A DNA stretch of 64,000 bases from Tardiphaga sp. vice304 (GTDB lineage: Bacteria > Pseudomonadota > Alphaproteobacteria > Rhizobiales > Xanthobacteraceae), in contig NZ_CP041402.1 in assembly GCF_007018905.1 (NCBI RefSeq), positions 1,600,001 to 1,664,000 on the forward strand. Direction: 5' to 3'. This document shows, one piece after another, positions 54,793-64,000 of the stretch. Position 1 is the first letter of the stretch. Each line of letters begins with the position of its first letter. The notes under the pieces are model-generated. The model made no database searches. It saw nothing but the letters and a program-made list of their open reading frames with translations, and had not been told where the DNA came from. Made by a program: the position numbers and the translations under genes.

Positions 54793-55179
54793 ATGAGCGA
54801 GCAGGAAGCCCACGATTTGATCCGCAAGCAGGTCACCAGTAATGACATCGTGCTGTTCATGAAGGGCACCAAGCAATTCCCGCAGTGCGGGTTCTCGGGC
54901 CAGGTCGCACAGATCCTTGGCCATCTGGGCGTCGACTACAAAGACATCAACGTGCTCGACGATCCAAGAGTCCGCGAGGGTACCAAGTCCTACACGAACT
55001 GGCCCACAATCCCGCGGCTCTACGTCAAAGGCGAGTTCGTCGGCGGCTGCGATATCGTCCGCGAAATGTTTCAATCGGGCGAGCTGCAGGAGCTGTTAAA
55101 CCAAAAGGGAGTGCCGACGGCACGGCGCGTGGCCGGGGCCGAAATCCTATCCATGGGCGGAGTCCTGCCGCCTGATTGA
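54793..55179 (+). CDS. grxD: Monothiol glutaredoxin, Grx4 family
   Basis: The 128-residue protein has the CGFS active site (FPQCGFSGQVAQIL), WPTIPRLYVKGEFVGGCDI and the family start EAHDLIRKQVTSNDIVLFMKG. Grx4-type proteins bind a 2Fe-2S cluster with glutathione and BolA. The C-terminus is about 15 residues longer than usual (ARRVAGAEILSMGGVLP). ATG 54793 follows GGAGAAAGGAA. Confidence 0.93.
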   Translation: MSEQEAHDLIRKQVTSNDIVLFMKGTKQFPQCGFSGQVAQILGHLGVDYKDINVLDDPRVREGTKSYTNWPTIPRLYVKGEFVGGCDIVREMFQSGELQELLNQKGVPTARRVAGAEILSMGGVLPPD

Positions 55180-55240
55180 CGGCCAGCCGCAAGGCCACCG
55201 TCCCTCGCAACCCGTATCGCAAAAAAGGGAATCACGAGCC

Positions 55241-55573
55241 ATGACGACCACATCCATCACCGTCACCGAGCGCGCGGTCGAGCGCATCGCGCAGATCGTC
55301 TGCAACGAACCTGACAAAAAGATGTTTCGGATCAGCGTCGAGGGCGGCGGCTGTTCGGGCTTCGAGTACCGCTTCGATCTCGTGCCCAAGGCGGAGCCCG
55401 ACGACGCCGTGATCGAGCACGCTGATGCGAAGGTCCTGGTCGATTCGCTCTCGCTCGTCTATCTGGCGGGCTCGGAGATCGACTACGTCGACGACCTGAT
55501 AAGCGCGTCGTTCAAGATCAAGAATCCGAACGCGACCGCCGCCTGCGGCTGCGGCACGAGCTTCTCGGTCTGA
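55241..55573 (+). CDS. A-type Fe-S carrier (ErpA/IscA-like)
   Basis: The 110-residue protein has the A-type cysteines in EGGGCSGFEYRF and AACGCGTSFSV. It is closer to ErpA-type carriers than the SufA at 49.1 kb. It is 61 bp after grxD and 64 bp before the second bolA, so grxD-erpA-like-bolA probably form one operon. Confidence 0.92.
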   Translation: MTTTSITVTERAVERIAQIVCNEPDKKMFRISVEGGGCSGFEYRFDLVPKAEPDDAVIEHADAKVLVDSLSLVYLAGSEIDYVDDLISASFKIKNPNATAACGCGTSFSV

Positions 55574-55637
55574 AGCCGATCCGTCACGGGCACACTCGCG
55601 TGCTCGACACTCGCGCCAATGCTTGAGAGCTTCCTGA

Positions 55638-55912
55638 ATGTCTATCGCGGCGACCATCCGAGAGAAACTGATGATCGCGCTCCGGCCGACCCGGCTCGAC
55701 GTGATCAACGAGTCGCATGTGCATGCGGGCCACCGGAGCTCGCCCGGCACGGGCGAAAGCCATTTCCGCGTGCTCGTGATGTCGCCCGAGTTCGCCGGCA
55801 AATCGCGGGTCGACCGCCACCGGCTGGTCAACGACACGCTCGCCGCCGAGTTGAAAGGCCGGGTCCACGCCCTCACCATCCAAGCTTACGCGCCGGCGGA
55901 AAAGATGCCGGA
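55638..55912 (+). pseudogene. bolA: BolA family protein, C-terminus altered
   Basis: ATG 55638 gives MSIAATIREKLMIALRPTRL, HAGHRSSPGTGESHFRVLV, RLVNDTLAAELKGRVHALTI, a full BolA domain. The usual stop after QAYAP is missing and the frame runs on into unrelated sequence until 56189, near the IS630 element. The domain itself may still fold, so it could be functional with a foreign tail. Confidence 0.75.
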
Positions 55913-56190
55913 GGGTCAAAAAATTGAAACTGCCGTAAAGGCGGCAGTTGTCCGAGCTTCTTTGTTCGTACGGAGGTGCCGGAAGATCGTAGCAGCCGTG
56001 AAGAAGTTCGTCGACCTGCACAACAAGCTTGCCGCGGGCGCCGGTGCAGGGACAACAGGTCGCAAGCGACATCGGACACTCAAGCCCTTTTTTGCCGAAC
56101 CAGATTTATCAGGCTGCCCGCCAGCACCATTTCCACCTCGCGCGGCGTCATCGGGCGCTCGGTCTTCTACCAACGGCCGCGGGTTTTGAC
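55913..56190. other. Junction segment between bolA and IS630
   Basis: No gene is supported. A reverse-strand piece reads MTPREVEMVLAGSLINLV and stops soon after, perhaps a coding remnant. The forward continuation of the bolA frame has no family resemblance. Confidence 0.35.
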
Positions 56191-57240
56191 TCATTTTGGG
56201 ATTCCCAAATCGGGGAAACTCTGACTCGATTTGATTTGACGGCAAAGGAGCTCCGTGCGGCGGCGAGCCGAGAGAAGAATGGTTCCGCGGCGCGGCGGAT
56301 GCTGGCTCTTGCCATGGTGCTCGATGGGGCGGATCGGAAGTCGGCGGCGGAGAGCTGCGGCATGGATCGCCAGACCCTGCGGGATTGGGTGCATCGCTAC
56401 AACGCCGAGGGCTTGCGCGGCCTGCACGATTTGACGACGCCAGAGGTCCCAAGTCCCGATCCGGCCCGTCATGGGGTGGTGCGCTGGCGGCGTGTGGATT
56501 TGCGTGACGAGTTGGAACGACGGTTCGGCTTCGTGCTGCACGAACGCTCGGTCGGTAAGCTGCTGGCCAAGCTCGGCCACCGTCGGTTGTCGGTGCGTCC
56601 GCGCCATCTCCAAGCCGACGAAGAAGCCCCGGGAGGCGTTTAAAAAAACTCTGCCGCAAAGATCGCGATTGCGGCGCGGCTCCCCGACGACGCCAAAGAC
56701 AAACCCCATCGAAATCTGGTTCCAGGACGAGGCTCGAATCGGCCAGCAGGGGACGCTAACCCGGGTTTGGGCCAGACGGAGAACCCGACCGCGTGCGCCG
56801 CGTGACCAACGCTACCAGTGGGCCTACATCTTCGGCGCCGTTTGTCCGCAGCGCCGCGCAACGGCGGCGCTCGTCCTGCCCGTCGCCGATACCGATGCAA
56901 TGTCCATGCATCTCGCCGAAATCGGCCGCCGTGTCGCACCGGGAGCGCATGCTGCGCTCGTCATCGATGGCGCAAACTATCACGTCGCGGCGCGCCTCGC
57001 CGTTCCAGACAACATCACGCTCGTCCGCCTGCCGCCCTACGCTCCTTAGCTAAACCCAGTCGAGAATGTCTGGGAATATCTCCGCCGCAACAAGCTCCCA
57101 TCACCGTATTCGAAAGCTACGACGACATCGTCGACAAGTCCTGCGCCGCCTGGCGCTTCTTCGCCGATGACCCCGAACGCGTGGCCTCAATCACATCCAG
57201 AACTTGGGCGACGGTCAATCCCTTAGAGTCTGACTCATAA
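56190..57240 (+). pseudogene. IS630-family transposase, broken
   Basis: The element begins near the inverted sequence GACTCATTTTGGGATTCCC. The coding parts are ARRMLALAMVLDGADRKSAA (HTH), RDELERRFGFVLHERSVGK, a shift near 56640, IEIWFQDEARIGQQGTLTR (first catalytic D), AALVIDGANYHVA, then a TAG at 57048 after LPPYAP where LNPVE-NVWEYLRR should follow. One shift and one stop, plus a late shift, inactivate it. Confidence 0.85.
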
Positions 57241-57255
57241 TGAATTCGTTTGATT

Positions 57256-58080
57256 TCAGGCTTTTGCAAGCCGTCTTATAAGGACGCGAATGTGAGCGAC
57301 GAACGCCCAGGCAACGGCGCTGGCGATTGTGGTCTCGAAGTCCTTTGCCAATCTGCGGCAGCGACCGAGCCATCCGAACGTTCGTTCGACGACCCATCGG
57401 CGCGGTAGGATTTCGAAGCCCTGCTCCCTGTCGGATCGTTTTATGATTTCTATCGTCCAATTGCCGATGCGCTTCAAAGCTTGACGCAGCTTATCTCCGG
57501 CATAGCCACCATCGGCAAAAATATGGCGCAGCCACGGATAGCGATAACGTATCGAAGCAAGAACGCACGGGGCACCATCACGGTCCTGAATGCTGGCTTC
57601 GTGCACGACCAGCCCGACCAAGTTTCCTTGCGTGTCGGTGACGATGTGGCGCTTGCGGCCCTTGATTTTCTTACCTGCATCATAGCCCCGGGGGCCGCCG
57701 CTTTCCGTGGTTTTCACCGACTGGCTGTCAATCACTCCGGCCGTTGGGCTCGCCTCTCGGCCAGCCGCCTCGCGCGAGGCCATCACGAGCGTGTAGTTCA
57801 GCGACGCAAACAGTCCGCCGCGCGACCACGCGTAGAAATAGCCCTGCACCGTCGAGTAGGGCGGGAAATCCTTGGGCAACTGCCGCCATTGGCAGCCGGT
57901 CGACGCAATATACAGGATCGCATCCATCACCGTTCGCATATCTGTCGCACGCGGGCGACCGAGCGCCGAAGCAGGCGGCAGAAGCGGCTCCATCACAAAC
58001 CACTCGGCATCCGTCGTATCGCTTTCATATCGCAAGCTCGCCCGCCTATAGTGTCGGCGGGTGATTTCAGTCCAGACCAT
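57256..58080 (-). CDS. IS5-family transposase
   Basis: The 274-residue protein is a full DDE transposase of the IS5 group (LLPPASALGRPRATDMR, AILYIASTGCQWRQLPKDFP, GVIDSQSVKTTESGGPRGYD with first D, FADGGYAGDK with second D, RRWVVERTFGWLGRCRRL with E). Intact, probably mobile. It abuts the end of the IS630 remnant. Confidence 0.93.
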   Translation of the reverse strand: MVWTEITRRHYRRASLRYESDTTDAEWFVMEPLLPPASALGRPRATDMRTVMDAILYIASTGCQWRQLPKDFPPYSTVQGYFYAWSRGGLFASLNYTLVMASREAAGREASPTAGVIDSQSVKTTESGGPRGYDAGKKIKGRKRHIVTDTQGNLVGLVVHEASIQDRDGAPCVLASIRYRYPWLRHIFADGGYAGDKLRQALKRIGNWTIEIIKRSDREQGFEILPRRWVVERTFGWLGRCRRLAKDFETTIASAVAWAFVAHIRVLIRRLAKA

Positions 58081-58174
58081 CGTGCTCTCCCTCGAATCTT
58101 CGCAAATCCGAAGGAATCACAACTGGCTGAAATCACTCAGCTTCTTTTTCAGTCAGCCTCTGAGGCCTTTGGTA

Positions 58175-58345
58175 TTACTTATCGGCCTTTTTGTCCTCGA
58201 CATTCCGAAACGGTGCCATTTGACTGTCAGGAAAGCTGCGCGTGATCGTTAAGGGATCGCTCGCAGGAAAGGTTTGTTCAAGTTCTCGATTAAGCTGTTC
58301 GTGGAGGTCCTGGTGCTGCTCGCGCGTCTCCTTTTTCTTCGGCAT
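58175..58345 (-). CDS. Small hypothetical protein
   Basis: The 56-residue product (MPKKKETREQHQDLHEQLN, LEQTFPASDPLTITRSFPD) is charged. The FPASDPLTIT block is typical of small rhizobial proteins of unknown role. ATG 58345 is preferred; a longer frame upstream lacks a ribosome site. Confidence 0.55.
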   Translation of the reverse strand: MPKKKETREQHQDLHEQLNRELEQTFPASDPLTITRSFPDSQMAPFRNVEDKKADK

Positions 58346-58623
58346 AGCGGTAACCTCGGTTTCAGAACTCAAACGATAAAGCAATAATAAGCGCTTGGTA
58401 CTATAGACGCAAACGTAGATCATGCTTCCAGCGCGATTTCAAATTAGCGCTGACGCCAAGTCGCCGGCAAAATGACGTTCCCTCGTTTCACTATTTGACG
58501 TAAAAGGGCTCTCCCGCCATCGCCACCTCCAGGCCGCTCCGCCCGATGGCCAGCAATGGTTTTCCCCGGCACAACGAAGCGCTCCATATGCAGGGGATTG
58601 CTCACGCCGCTACCGGACCGGCT
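58346..58623. other. Non-coding stretch
   Basis: AT-richer segment at 58360-58450, otherwise unremarkable. It probably contains the promoter of the leftward small gene. Nothing else is recognised. Confidence 0.3.
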
Positions 58624-60208
58624 CTACCAAAGACCGAACCTCTTGCAGGCGCTGCTGGACGTAAATCTTCTCCGGCTGATTGCGTGAGAAGGCGACGTCG
58701 ATGCGAGTGAGCGCGCCGATCGACAAGTAATCCTGCCATTCGAGCTGGTATAGGAAGTCAAACGTGTAGTTGCGCTCACCGAAGAACAGCCAGCTCGGAC
58801 CCTTGGCTCCGGTCTCGAACCGCTCCTCGACAAAAGCGCGATAGGGGCAACGCCCATGCCAGCACCGATCATGATGATCGGACGTGCACCGTCTAACGGC
58901 AGGCGGAAATGGCGGTTCGGATTCACGTAGATCTTGGCGGTATCACCAATGCGGCGCCGGTCTCCGAGATGGGTCGAAGCGACGCCCTTGCGCGCCTTGC
59001 CGTACGAGTCCCACCGCACCGCGCCGACGAGAAGATGCGTCTCGCCAGGGTGCGCCTTCTGGCTCGATGCGACCGAGTAGAGCCGGCCCGGCAGCGGCCT
59101 CAGGAGGCCGAAGAGCTGGTCCGCTGACAGCTTCTCGGGAAATGCTTGGAGGAGATCTATCAGCTGGCGACCGGCCGCGAACTTGGCGAACGCCTCCTGC
59201 TCCTTGAGCTTGGCCACATCGGCGCGGCCGGTCAGCTTTGCATACGCCTCGACCAGCGGCCGCGACAGCGTCGTAACGTCGTACCTCTGGCGCAACTTCT
59301 GCAAAACCACGGCCTGCGAACCGAGCCCTGCCGCCGCGGCGACCTCGGCGACGAGGTCGGGATCGTTCTCAAGACTATGCCGATAGCGTCACCCGGCACA
59401 TAGGTGAAGCCAGGAGCATCGGAGGCGAGTTCGACGTGCCAAGTCTCGCGCGTCGAGCTGGTGCCATTGAGGTTAATCAACGCCGTGATCTCGGCTTCGA
59501 GCGGGGTCGTCGCGTGTAGAGCGGCTCGTCCTCGTCCGCCGGTTGCGCAGAGCTATTGAAGTCAACGTGCACGACCGTCAACGACGGCGCATCGGCCGGC
59601 GCAAGCTTGGTGGCGCGCCCTGCGTCCACTCGACTGCCTGCTTCGCGAAGTCGAGATCGAGATCGATGCGGTCGGCCGCACGAGAGGCGCCCAGCGCCTC
59701 GAGGCGCGCATCGATCGCGTTGCCGGTCGCGCAGAATTGCGTATAAGCCGTGTCGCCCAGCGCGAGCACCGCGAACCGGACGTCATCGAGCCGCGGCGCA
59801 CCGTCGCTCATCAGAGCATGATAGAAGTCGGCCGCGCGGCCCGGCGGTTCGCCCTCGCCCCACGTCGCCACATAGACGATGAGGTTCTTCGCATTGGCGA
59901 GGATGCCCATGTCGGCGTCCGCCATGTCGATGACGCGTGCATCGAGGCCGTGCTTCTGTGCGGCCTTCTTCGCCTTTATGGCGAGGCCTTCGGCATTGCC
60001 ACTCTCGGAGGCGTAGAGGACCGTGAGAGACGCCCGCGGCTTAGCGCAGCCGCCGGTGCCGCCAGAGCGCCCTGCACCGCCTCGAAGCCCGCGAAAAAGC
60101 CAGCGAGCCAGCTTCGCTGCAGCGGCGTCGTTCGCGCCACGACCTTGTTCAAAACGCCAATCTCCTCCCGAGAAAACGGAGCGTTCTTGGGGAGTAGCGG
60201 TACGGCAT
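58624..60208 (-). pseudogene. cysJ: Sulfite reductase-type flavoprotein (CysJ-like), multiply frameshifted
   Basis: Pieces in all three reverse frames together give a flavodoxin domain (LTVLYASESGNAEGLAIKAK, VYVATWGEGEPPGRAADFY), an FAD domain (TWHVELASDAPGFTYVPGD, GRLYSVASSQKAHPGETH) and the start of the NADPH domain ([15 protein letters not shown]), ending with [20 protein letters not shown] sequence near 58700. Shifts are visible near 60185, 60055, 59600, 59505, 59385 and 58855. A working enzyme cannot be made unless these are sequencing errors. Role: electrons for sulfite reduction. Confidence 0.82.
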
Positions 60209-60559
60209 AAATGCTTCCTCAAATTCATTATCTATTGGTCCGGCAGGGCGCCCGCGTATGGGCGTTGATGCATGGATCCCCGGTGGACGGGATGGGCTTA
60301 GTGCTGACGAAGGCCAAGCAGCTCACCGCCATCGAAGCCAGGATTCGCGCCGACCTCGTCGGCAGCGCGACCTTGGAAGACGTGCTAAAGAAATGCTCAC
60401 GTTTCTTGCCCGGGAACGACTGCTCGGTGTTTCATCTCGAACGCCGATTGGCCGTTCTCCTCGTGTTCGTTGAAGCCTGCTTCACGCCGGCCACGCTGAA
60501 TGCTTCGATTTTGTCGCCTCCGGTTTTCATGCTGTAAATTCTTTGAGTGATATGGATAG
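60209..60559 (+). other. Divergent region with an uncertain ORF
   Basis: The forward strand has an open frame (VDGMGLVLTKAKQLTAIEA, IRADLVGSATLEDVLK) whose second half is frame-ambiguous (MLTFLARERLLGV in the next frame). I do not recognise it; it may be a decayed gene. It also separates the divergent cysJ remnant and the convergent lipA end. Confidence 0.3.
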
Positions 60560-61518
60560 TTAAGGGTCACCTTGGGCCGGAAGAAGTAGCGCCTCGCGCG
60601 CGGCCCGTAGACGCGCGAAATCTTCGGCAGCGTGATAAGAGGAACGCGTCAGAGGCGAGGCCGAGACCATGAAGAAGCCCATGACATAGGCCATGGACTC
60701 AAAGCGCTTGAACTCCTCCGGCGTGACGAAACGATCGACGACATGATGCTTGGGTTCGGCTGTAGATACTGGCCGATGGTCAGGAAATCGACATCGGCCG
60801 CGCGCAGGTCGTCCATGACGTGGCGGACCTCGACCTCGCTCTCTCCCAGGCCGACCATGATGCCGGACTTGGTGAACATCGCGGGATCCAATTGCTTGAC
60901 CCGATCGAGCAGGCGCAACGAATTGAAATAGCGCGCGCCCGGCCGCACCGAGGCATAGAGCCGCGGCACGGTCTCCAGGTTGTGATTGAAGATATCCGGC
61001 TTGGCCGCAACGACGGTCTCTTCCGCACCGTGCTTGCGCAGGAAGTCCGGGGTCAGCACCTCGATGGTCGTGTTCGGGGTCGCTACGCGGATGGCTTGAA
61101 TCACTGCCGCGAAATGTCCCGCCCCACCATCGGCCAGATCGTCACGATCGACCGACGTAATCACGACATGCGCAAGCCCGAGGCGGGCCACGGCGGAGCC
61201 GACATTGGTCGGCTCGAAGGGGTCGAGCGCGCCCGGCTTCCCGGTCGCAACATTGCAAAAGGTGCAGGCCCGCGTGCAGAGCGCGCCCATGATCATCATG
61301 GTGGCGTGTTTCTTGGACCAGCATTCCCCGATATTGGGACAGGCCGCTTCCTCGCACACCGTGCGGAGATTGTTTTCGCGGATAATCCTGCGCGTCTCGT
61401 GGTAGGTGGACGAGGTCGGCGCCTTGACCCGGATCCAGGCAGGCGTGCGCTGAATCGGATTGTCCGGCTTGTGCGCCTTTTCCGGGTGACGGGGCCGGCT
61501 ATCAGTCGTTAATGTCAT
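60560..61518 (-). pseudogene. lipA: Lipoyl synthase, C-terminus frameshifted
   Basis: The first 245 residues are normal Lip[14 protein letters not shown] (auxiliary cluster CX4CX5C), [10 protein letters not shown] (SAM cluster), [15 protein letters not shown] and [10 protein letters not shown]. At about 60755 a missing base shifts the frame, and the expected [18 protein letters not shown] and the C-terminus to [13 protein letters not shown] at 60560 are in the next frame. LipA needs Nfu-delivered clusters. The shift removes the C-terminal part of the fold, so activity is doubtful. Confidence 0.88.
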
Positions 61519-61601
61519 TGAAAAACCCGATCACTTCTGTTGCCCATGTTGAGATGGATATGTGGGTGGTCATCGGCGACTCCCAGTACGTCGCAGGTTG
61601 T

Positions 61602-62987
61602 TCAAGCTGCTCTTTGTCCGTCCGGCGGGCGAGCATCGTCGTCGTCTCGACTGCCTATCCCGTCGGGTTCGAGGGTGGTGCGCATGCCGGTGATGAGTCG
61701 CGCGCCGCGCTCGAAGCTGACATAGGACCAGAGCCACTGCGTCATGACGATCAGCCGATTGCGCAGACTCATCAGGAAGTAGATGTGGGCGATGCCCCAG
61801 ATCCACCACGCAAGCCGTCCCTTGAGCCGCAAGCGCCCGAACGCGATGACGGCTGCCTTGCGGCCGACCGTCGCGAGCTGGCCTCGGTCCCGATAGCGGA
61901 AGGGGGGTGGCTCGGCCTTGCCGATCAGGCGCGCCTTGATAGCTTCGGCTACATAAGCGCCCTGCTGCTTGGCGACCGGGGCGATGCCAGGGAATGGCTC
62001 GCCCGCATTGTCATGAGCGAGCGCCGTGTCGCCGATGACGAAAACGTCGTCCATGCCGGGCGGCCGCAAATCGGTTCCGACCAACACACGGCCAACGCGA
62101 TCACCCTCCACGGCGAGCCAGGCGGCAACCGGCGAGGCGGCGATCCCCGCCGCCCAGATCACCGTGCCCGCGGACACGTTCTGGTCGCCCAGCGTGACCC
62201 CGGTCGCACTGCAACGCTTGACCGCCTGTTTCAGGCGGACATCCACGCCGAGGCGCCGAAGCACCTGCTCAGCATAGCGCGACAGCGGTTCCGGAAAGCT
62301 TGGCAGTAACCGTGGTCCGGCCTCAACCAGCAGCACGCGCGTCTGCCGTGGATCGATGGCGCGGAAGTCGGCCGCGAGCGCCTTGCGCGCCAGCTCGACG
62401 ACGGCGCCGGCCATCTCGACTCCGGTCGGCCCGCCGCCGACGATGACGATCGTCAGGAACCGTTCGCGCTCGCGCGCATCGGCTTCCATCTCCGCACGCT
62501 CGAAGGCGAGCAGCAGACGGCGGCGGATCTCCGTGGCGTCGTCGATCGCCTTCAGGCCGGGCGCGTGGGCGGCCCAGCTATCATTGCCGAAATAGCCATG
62601 CGTCGCCCCGGTCGCGAGCACCAGAACGTCATAGCTAATGTTGCGATCTGCCATGATTACGCGTTTGCGCACACGATCGACCCCGGTGACCGCGCCCAGC
62701 AGCACGCTTGTGTTGCGCTGGTCTCGGACCAGACCTCGAATAGGCCAGGCGATGTCGGCCGGCGACAGTCCGGCCGTCGCCACCTGGTATAGCAGCGGCT
62801 GAAAGAGGTGGTGGTTCTCGCGGTCGATCAGAGTGACCTCGACGGCTGCCTTGGCGAGCCGTTTCGCGGCGGTCAGGCCGCCGAACCCGGCGCCAACAAT
62901 GACCACGTGCGGCCGGCCGCCCGCGCTGCCGCGCGACACGAGCCTCAACCGGGTCGAATCCGATGCCTGATCCGAGTGAAGGCCCAT
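61602..62987 (-). CDS. ndh: Type II NADH dehydrogenase
   Basis: The 461-residue flavoprotein has two Rossmann motifs (VVIVGAGFGGLTAAKRLA for FAD, TIVIVGGGPTGVEMAG for NADH), DVFVIGDTALAHDN, and a C-terminal membrane-associating part (WWIWGIAHIYFLMSLRNR). It oxidises NADH without proton pumping and without Fe-S clusters. Intact, unlike its neighbours. It is 6 bp after the HTH-type hypothetical gene. Confidence 0.93.
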   Translation of the reverse strand: MGLHSDQASDSTRLRLVSRGSAGGRPHVVIVGAGFGGLTAAKRLAKAAVEVTLIDRENHHLFQPLLYQVATAGLSPADIAWPIRGLVRDQRNTSVLLGAVTGVDRVRKRVIMADRNISYDVLVLATGATHGYFGNDSWAAHAPGLKAIDDATEIRRRLLLAFERAEMEADARERERFLTIVIVGGGPTGVEMAGAVVELARKALAADFRAIDPRQTRVLLVEAGPRLLPSFPEPLSRYAEQVLRRLGVDVRLKQAVKRCSATGVTLGDQNVSAGTVIWAAGIAASPVAAWLAVEGDRVGRVLVGTDLRPPGMDDVFVIGDTALAHDNAGEPFPGIAPVAKQQGAYVAEAIKARLIGKAEPPPFRYRDRGQLATVGRKAAVIAFGRLRLKGRLAWWIWGIAHIYFLMSLRNRLIVMTQWLWSYVSFERGARLITGMRTTLEPDGIGSRDDDDARPPDGQRAA

Positions 62988-62993
62988 GCCTCT

Positions 62994-63416
62994 TTACCCG
63001 CTCTTGCCAGTGGTTGCCGTTGCCGCCCAGAACGCGACCGCGGCGGCGAACTCCCGCGCATGGAAGGCCCACGCCTCGAGTCCTGCTTCATCGCCGTCGA
63101 AGCGTCCGAGCCGCGCCGCGCAGTCGAAGAACCCTGGGGCCGGCAGGCCGCCCCGCGCCTTGCTGATGGCGATGGCCGCGATGAAGGGGCGGGCGGTCGC
63201 CGCATCCTCTGCCATGAGATGCTCCAACGCCTCCGCCACCTGATGAATGGTGTTCGGGGGCGTCAGCCCCAGTGCCTTGGCAAGCTCCTGATAGGTGATC
63301 GGAACCCGCCGCTCGGCAATCTTTTGAAGGTGCTTCCGAAGCCGTGAAGCGATCGTCTGAAGGCGGTTCCCATCGGTGTTCGTCGTTACAGCGAGGTCTT
63401 CTGGTATAAATGTCAT
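62994..63416 (-). CDS. HTH-containing conserved hypothetical protein
   Basis: The 140-residue protein has an N-terminal helix and winged-helix-like ITYQELAKALGLTPPNTI, then AEALEHLMAEDAATARPF, SKARGGLPAPGFF and a helical tail. It is the intact paralogue of 50346-50776. It lies just upstream of ndh with the same direction. Function unknown. The helix-turn-helix resembles alkyltransferase-like DNA-binding modules, but no active site is seen. Confidence 0.6.
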   Translation of the reverse strand: MTFIPEDLAVTTNTDGNRLQTIASRLRKHLQKIAERRVPITYQELAKALGLTPPNTIHQVAEALEHLMAEDAATARPFIAAIAISKARGGLPAPGFFDCAARLGRFDGDEAGLEAWAFHAREFAAAVAFWAATATTGKSG

Positions 63417-63479
63417 GACGCCTTCCTCACAAGATTGAACAGACTCACTTGATCGTTATTTGTTGGTGCGGTGCGCGGC

Positions 63480-63921
63480 TCAAGCCGTCCTCGCCTCTCC
63501 GCTCATGGCGCGGCGGGCGTCGGTGCAGATGCGCTCGACCATCGAGGCGAATCCATTCGAGCGCTGCGGCGTCAAGTGCTCGGCCAACCCGAGACGCCGG
63601 AACACGCCCTGCACATCGACCCGAACAATTTCATCCGCGCAACGGCCCGAGTAGATCGCAAAGAGCATGGCAATGAGGCCCCGCACGATATGGGCGTCAC
63701 TGTCGCCCCTGAGGATGAGGCACGACGCGGCCGCGGCGGGGGCGCCATTGACCTCGGTCGCGAGCCAGACCTGACTGGCGCAGCCGCGAACTTTGTTTGC
63801 CACCGTTCGCGCCGATTCCGGCAGCGGGGACAGGGTTGCGGCCGAGCTCAATAACGTAGCGATAGCGGTCCTCCCAGTCATCCAGCAGCTGGAAGTCCGC
63901 GAGGATGTTCTCGAGCGTCAT
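63480..63921 (-). pseudogene. sufE: Cysteine desulfuration protein SufE, frameshifted
   Basis: ATG 63921 starts MTLENILADFQLLDDWEDRY, RYVIELGR; near 63837 an extra base shifts the frame and PLPESARTVANKVRGCASQV (with the active Cys), DAHIVRGLIAMLFAIYSG and the C-terminus to 63480 follow in the next frame. SufE accepts sulfur from SufS, which is also deleted here. The start overlaps the stop of an upstream frame by ATGA. Confidence 0.85.
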
Positions 63922-64000
63922 GGGTTTTCCATCTCATCTGCGACAGGGGATATCACGTCGGCAGCCCCGGCCTCTGCGCCAGTCCCGATGTCGCTGTCGC
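63918..64000 (-). CDS. C-terminal end of an unidentified gene (partial at window edge)
   Basis: The reverse frame DSDIGTGAEAGAADVISPVA, DEMENP-stop enters from the right edge and its TGA overlaps the sufE ATG. Coupling suggests a real upstream gene, but 26 residues are too few to identify it. Confidence 0.35.
   Translation of the reverse strand, partial: DSDIGTGAEAGAADVISPVADEMENP

Noticed and set aside
57481..58245. Forward 254-aa ORF across the IS5 element
   Set aside because: Shadow of the intact reverse-strand IS5 transposase.

Overview
The window looks like a chromosome segment of a high-GC alphaproteobacterium of the Bradyrhizobium / Rhodopseudomonas / Afipia type (Nitrobacteraceae). 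The indications are a sufBCD-sufT-sufA order, a phasin, a TadG-like pilus protein, DUF6894 proteins and IS21, IS66, IS5, IS3, IS30, IS630 and ISL3 remnants. No rRNA, tRNA or CRISPR array was seen. The genus is inferred from protein resemblance only.

Region 1 (1-14.2 kb) is an accessory island. It opens with a Z1-domain / MORC-MutL-like ATPase / C5 cytosine methyltransferase / Vsr cluster, an operon type known from restriction-modification-like systems. Next is a serine recombinase module (DUF3489-DUF2924-recombinase). An IS21-family element splits the recombinase gene, with clear 6-bp target duplications. Beyond it lie an XRE regulator facing an HNH nuclease across a palindrome, and a ParB-methyltransferase plus DUF5681 pair.

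Region 2 (14.3-26.8 kb) is an intact catabolic locus. A divergent FCD/GntR repressor faces an operon for peptide-type ABC uptake, an acyl-CoA synthetase, a single-chain biotin-dependent acyl-CoA carboxylase and a MaoC-like hotdog protein. Uptake, CoA activation, carboxylation and hydration of an unidentified carboxylic acid would fit.

Region 3 (26.8-42.3 kb) mixes small host genes (phasin, secreted proteins, TadG-like, stress protein, DUF6894, zinc ribbon, alpha/beta hydrolase) with a graveyard of nested insertion sequences.

Region 4 (42.3-64 kb) is a mosaic centred on iron-sulfur and cofactor biogenesis: cytX, sufB-C-D-(deleted sufS)-sufT-sufA, nuoI/nuoJ', Nfu, a zinc-finger protein, moaA, two bolA, a monothiol glutaredoxin, an IscA-type carrier, cysJ, lipA, ndh and sufE. 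Many of these carry single-base frameshifts, stops or internal deletions, so the island is decaying or the assembly has indel errors. Two MarR-type regulators with a conserved six-cysteine tail sit in it. Each lies next to the same promoter architecture: TTGACA-N17-TAGTTT bracketed by two TTCGAA palindromes exactly 44 bp apart. One promoter points at suf, the other at the Nfu gene. This paired regulator/operator arrangement is the most interesting candidate for an undescribed system here.
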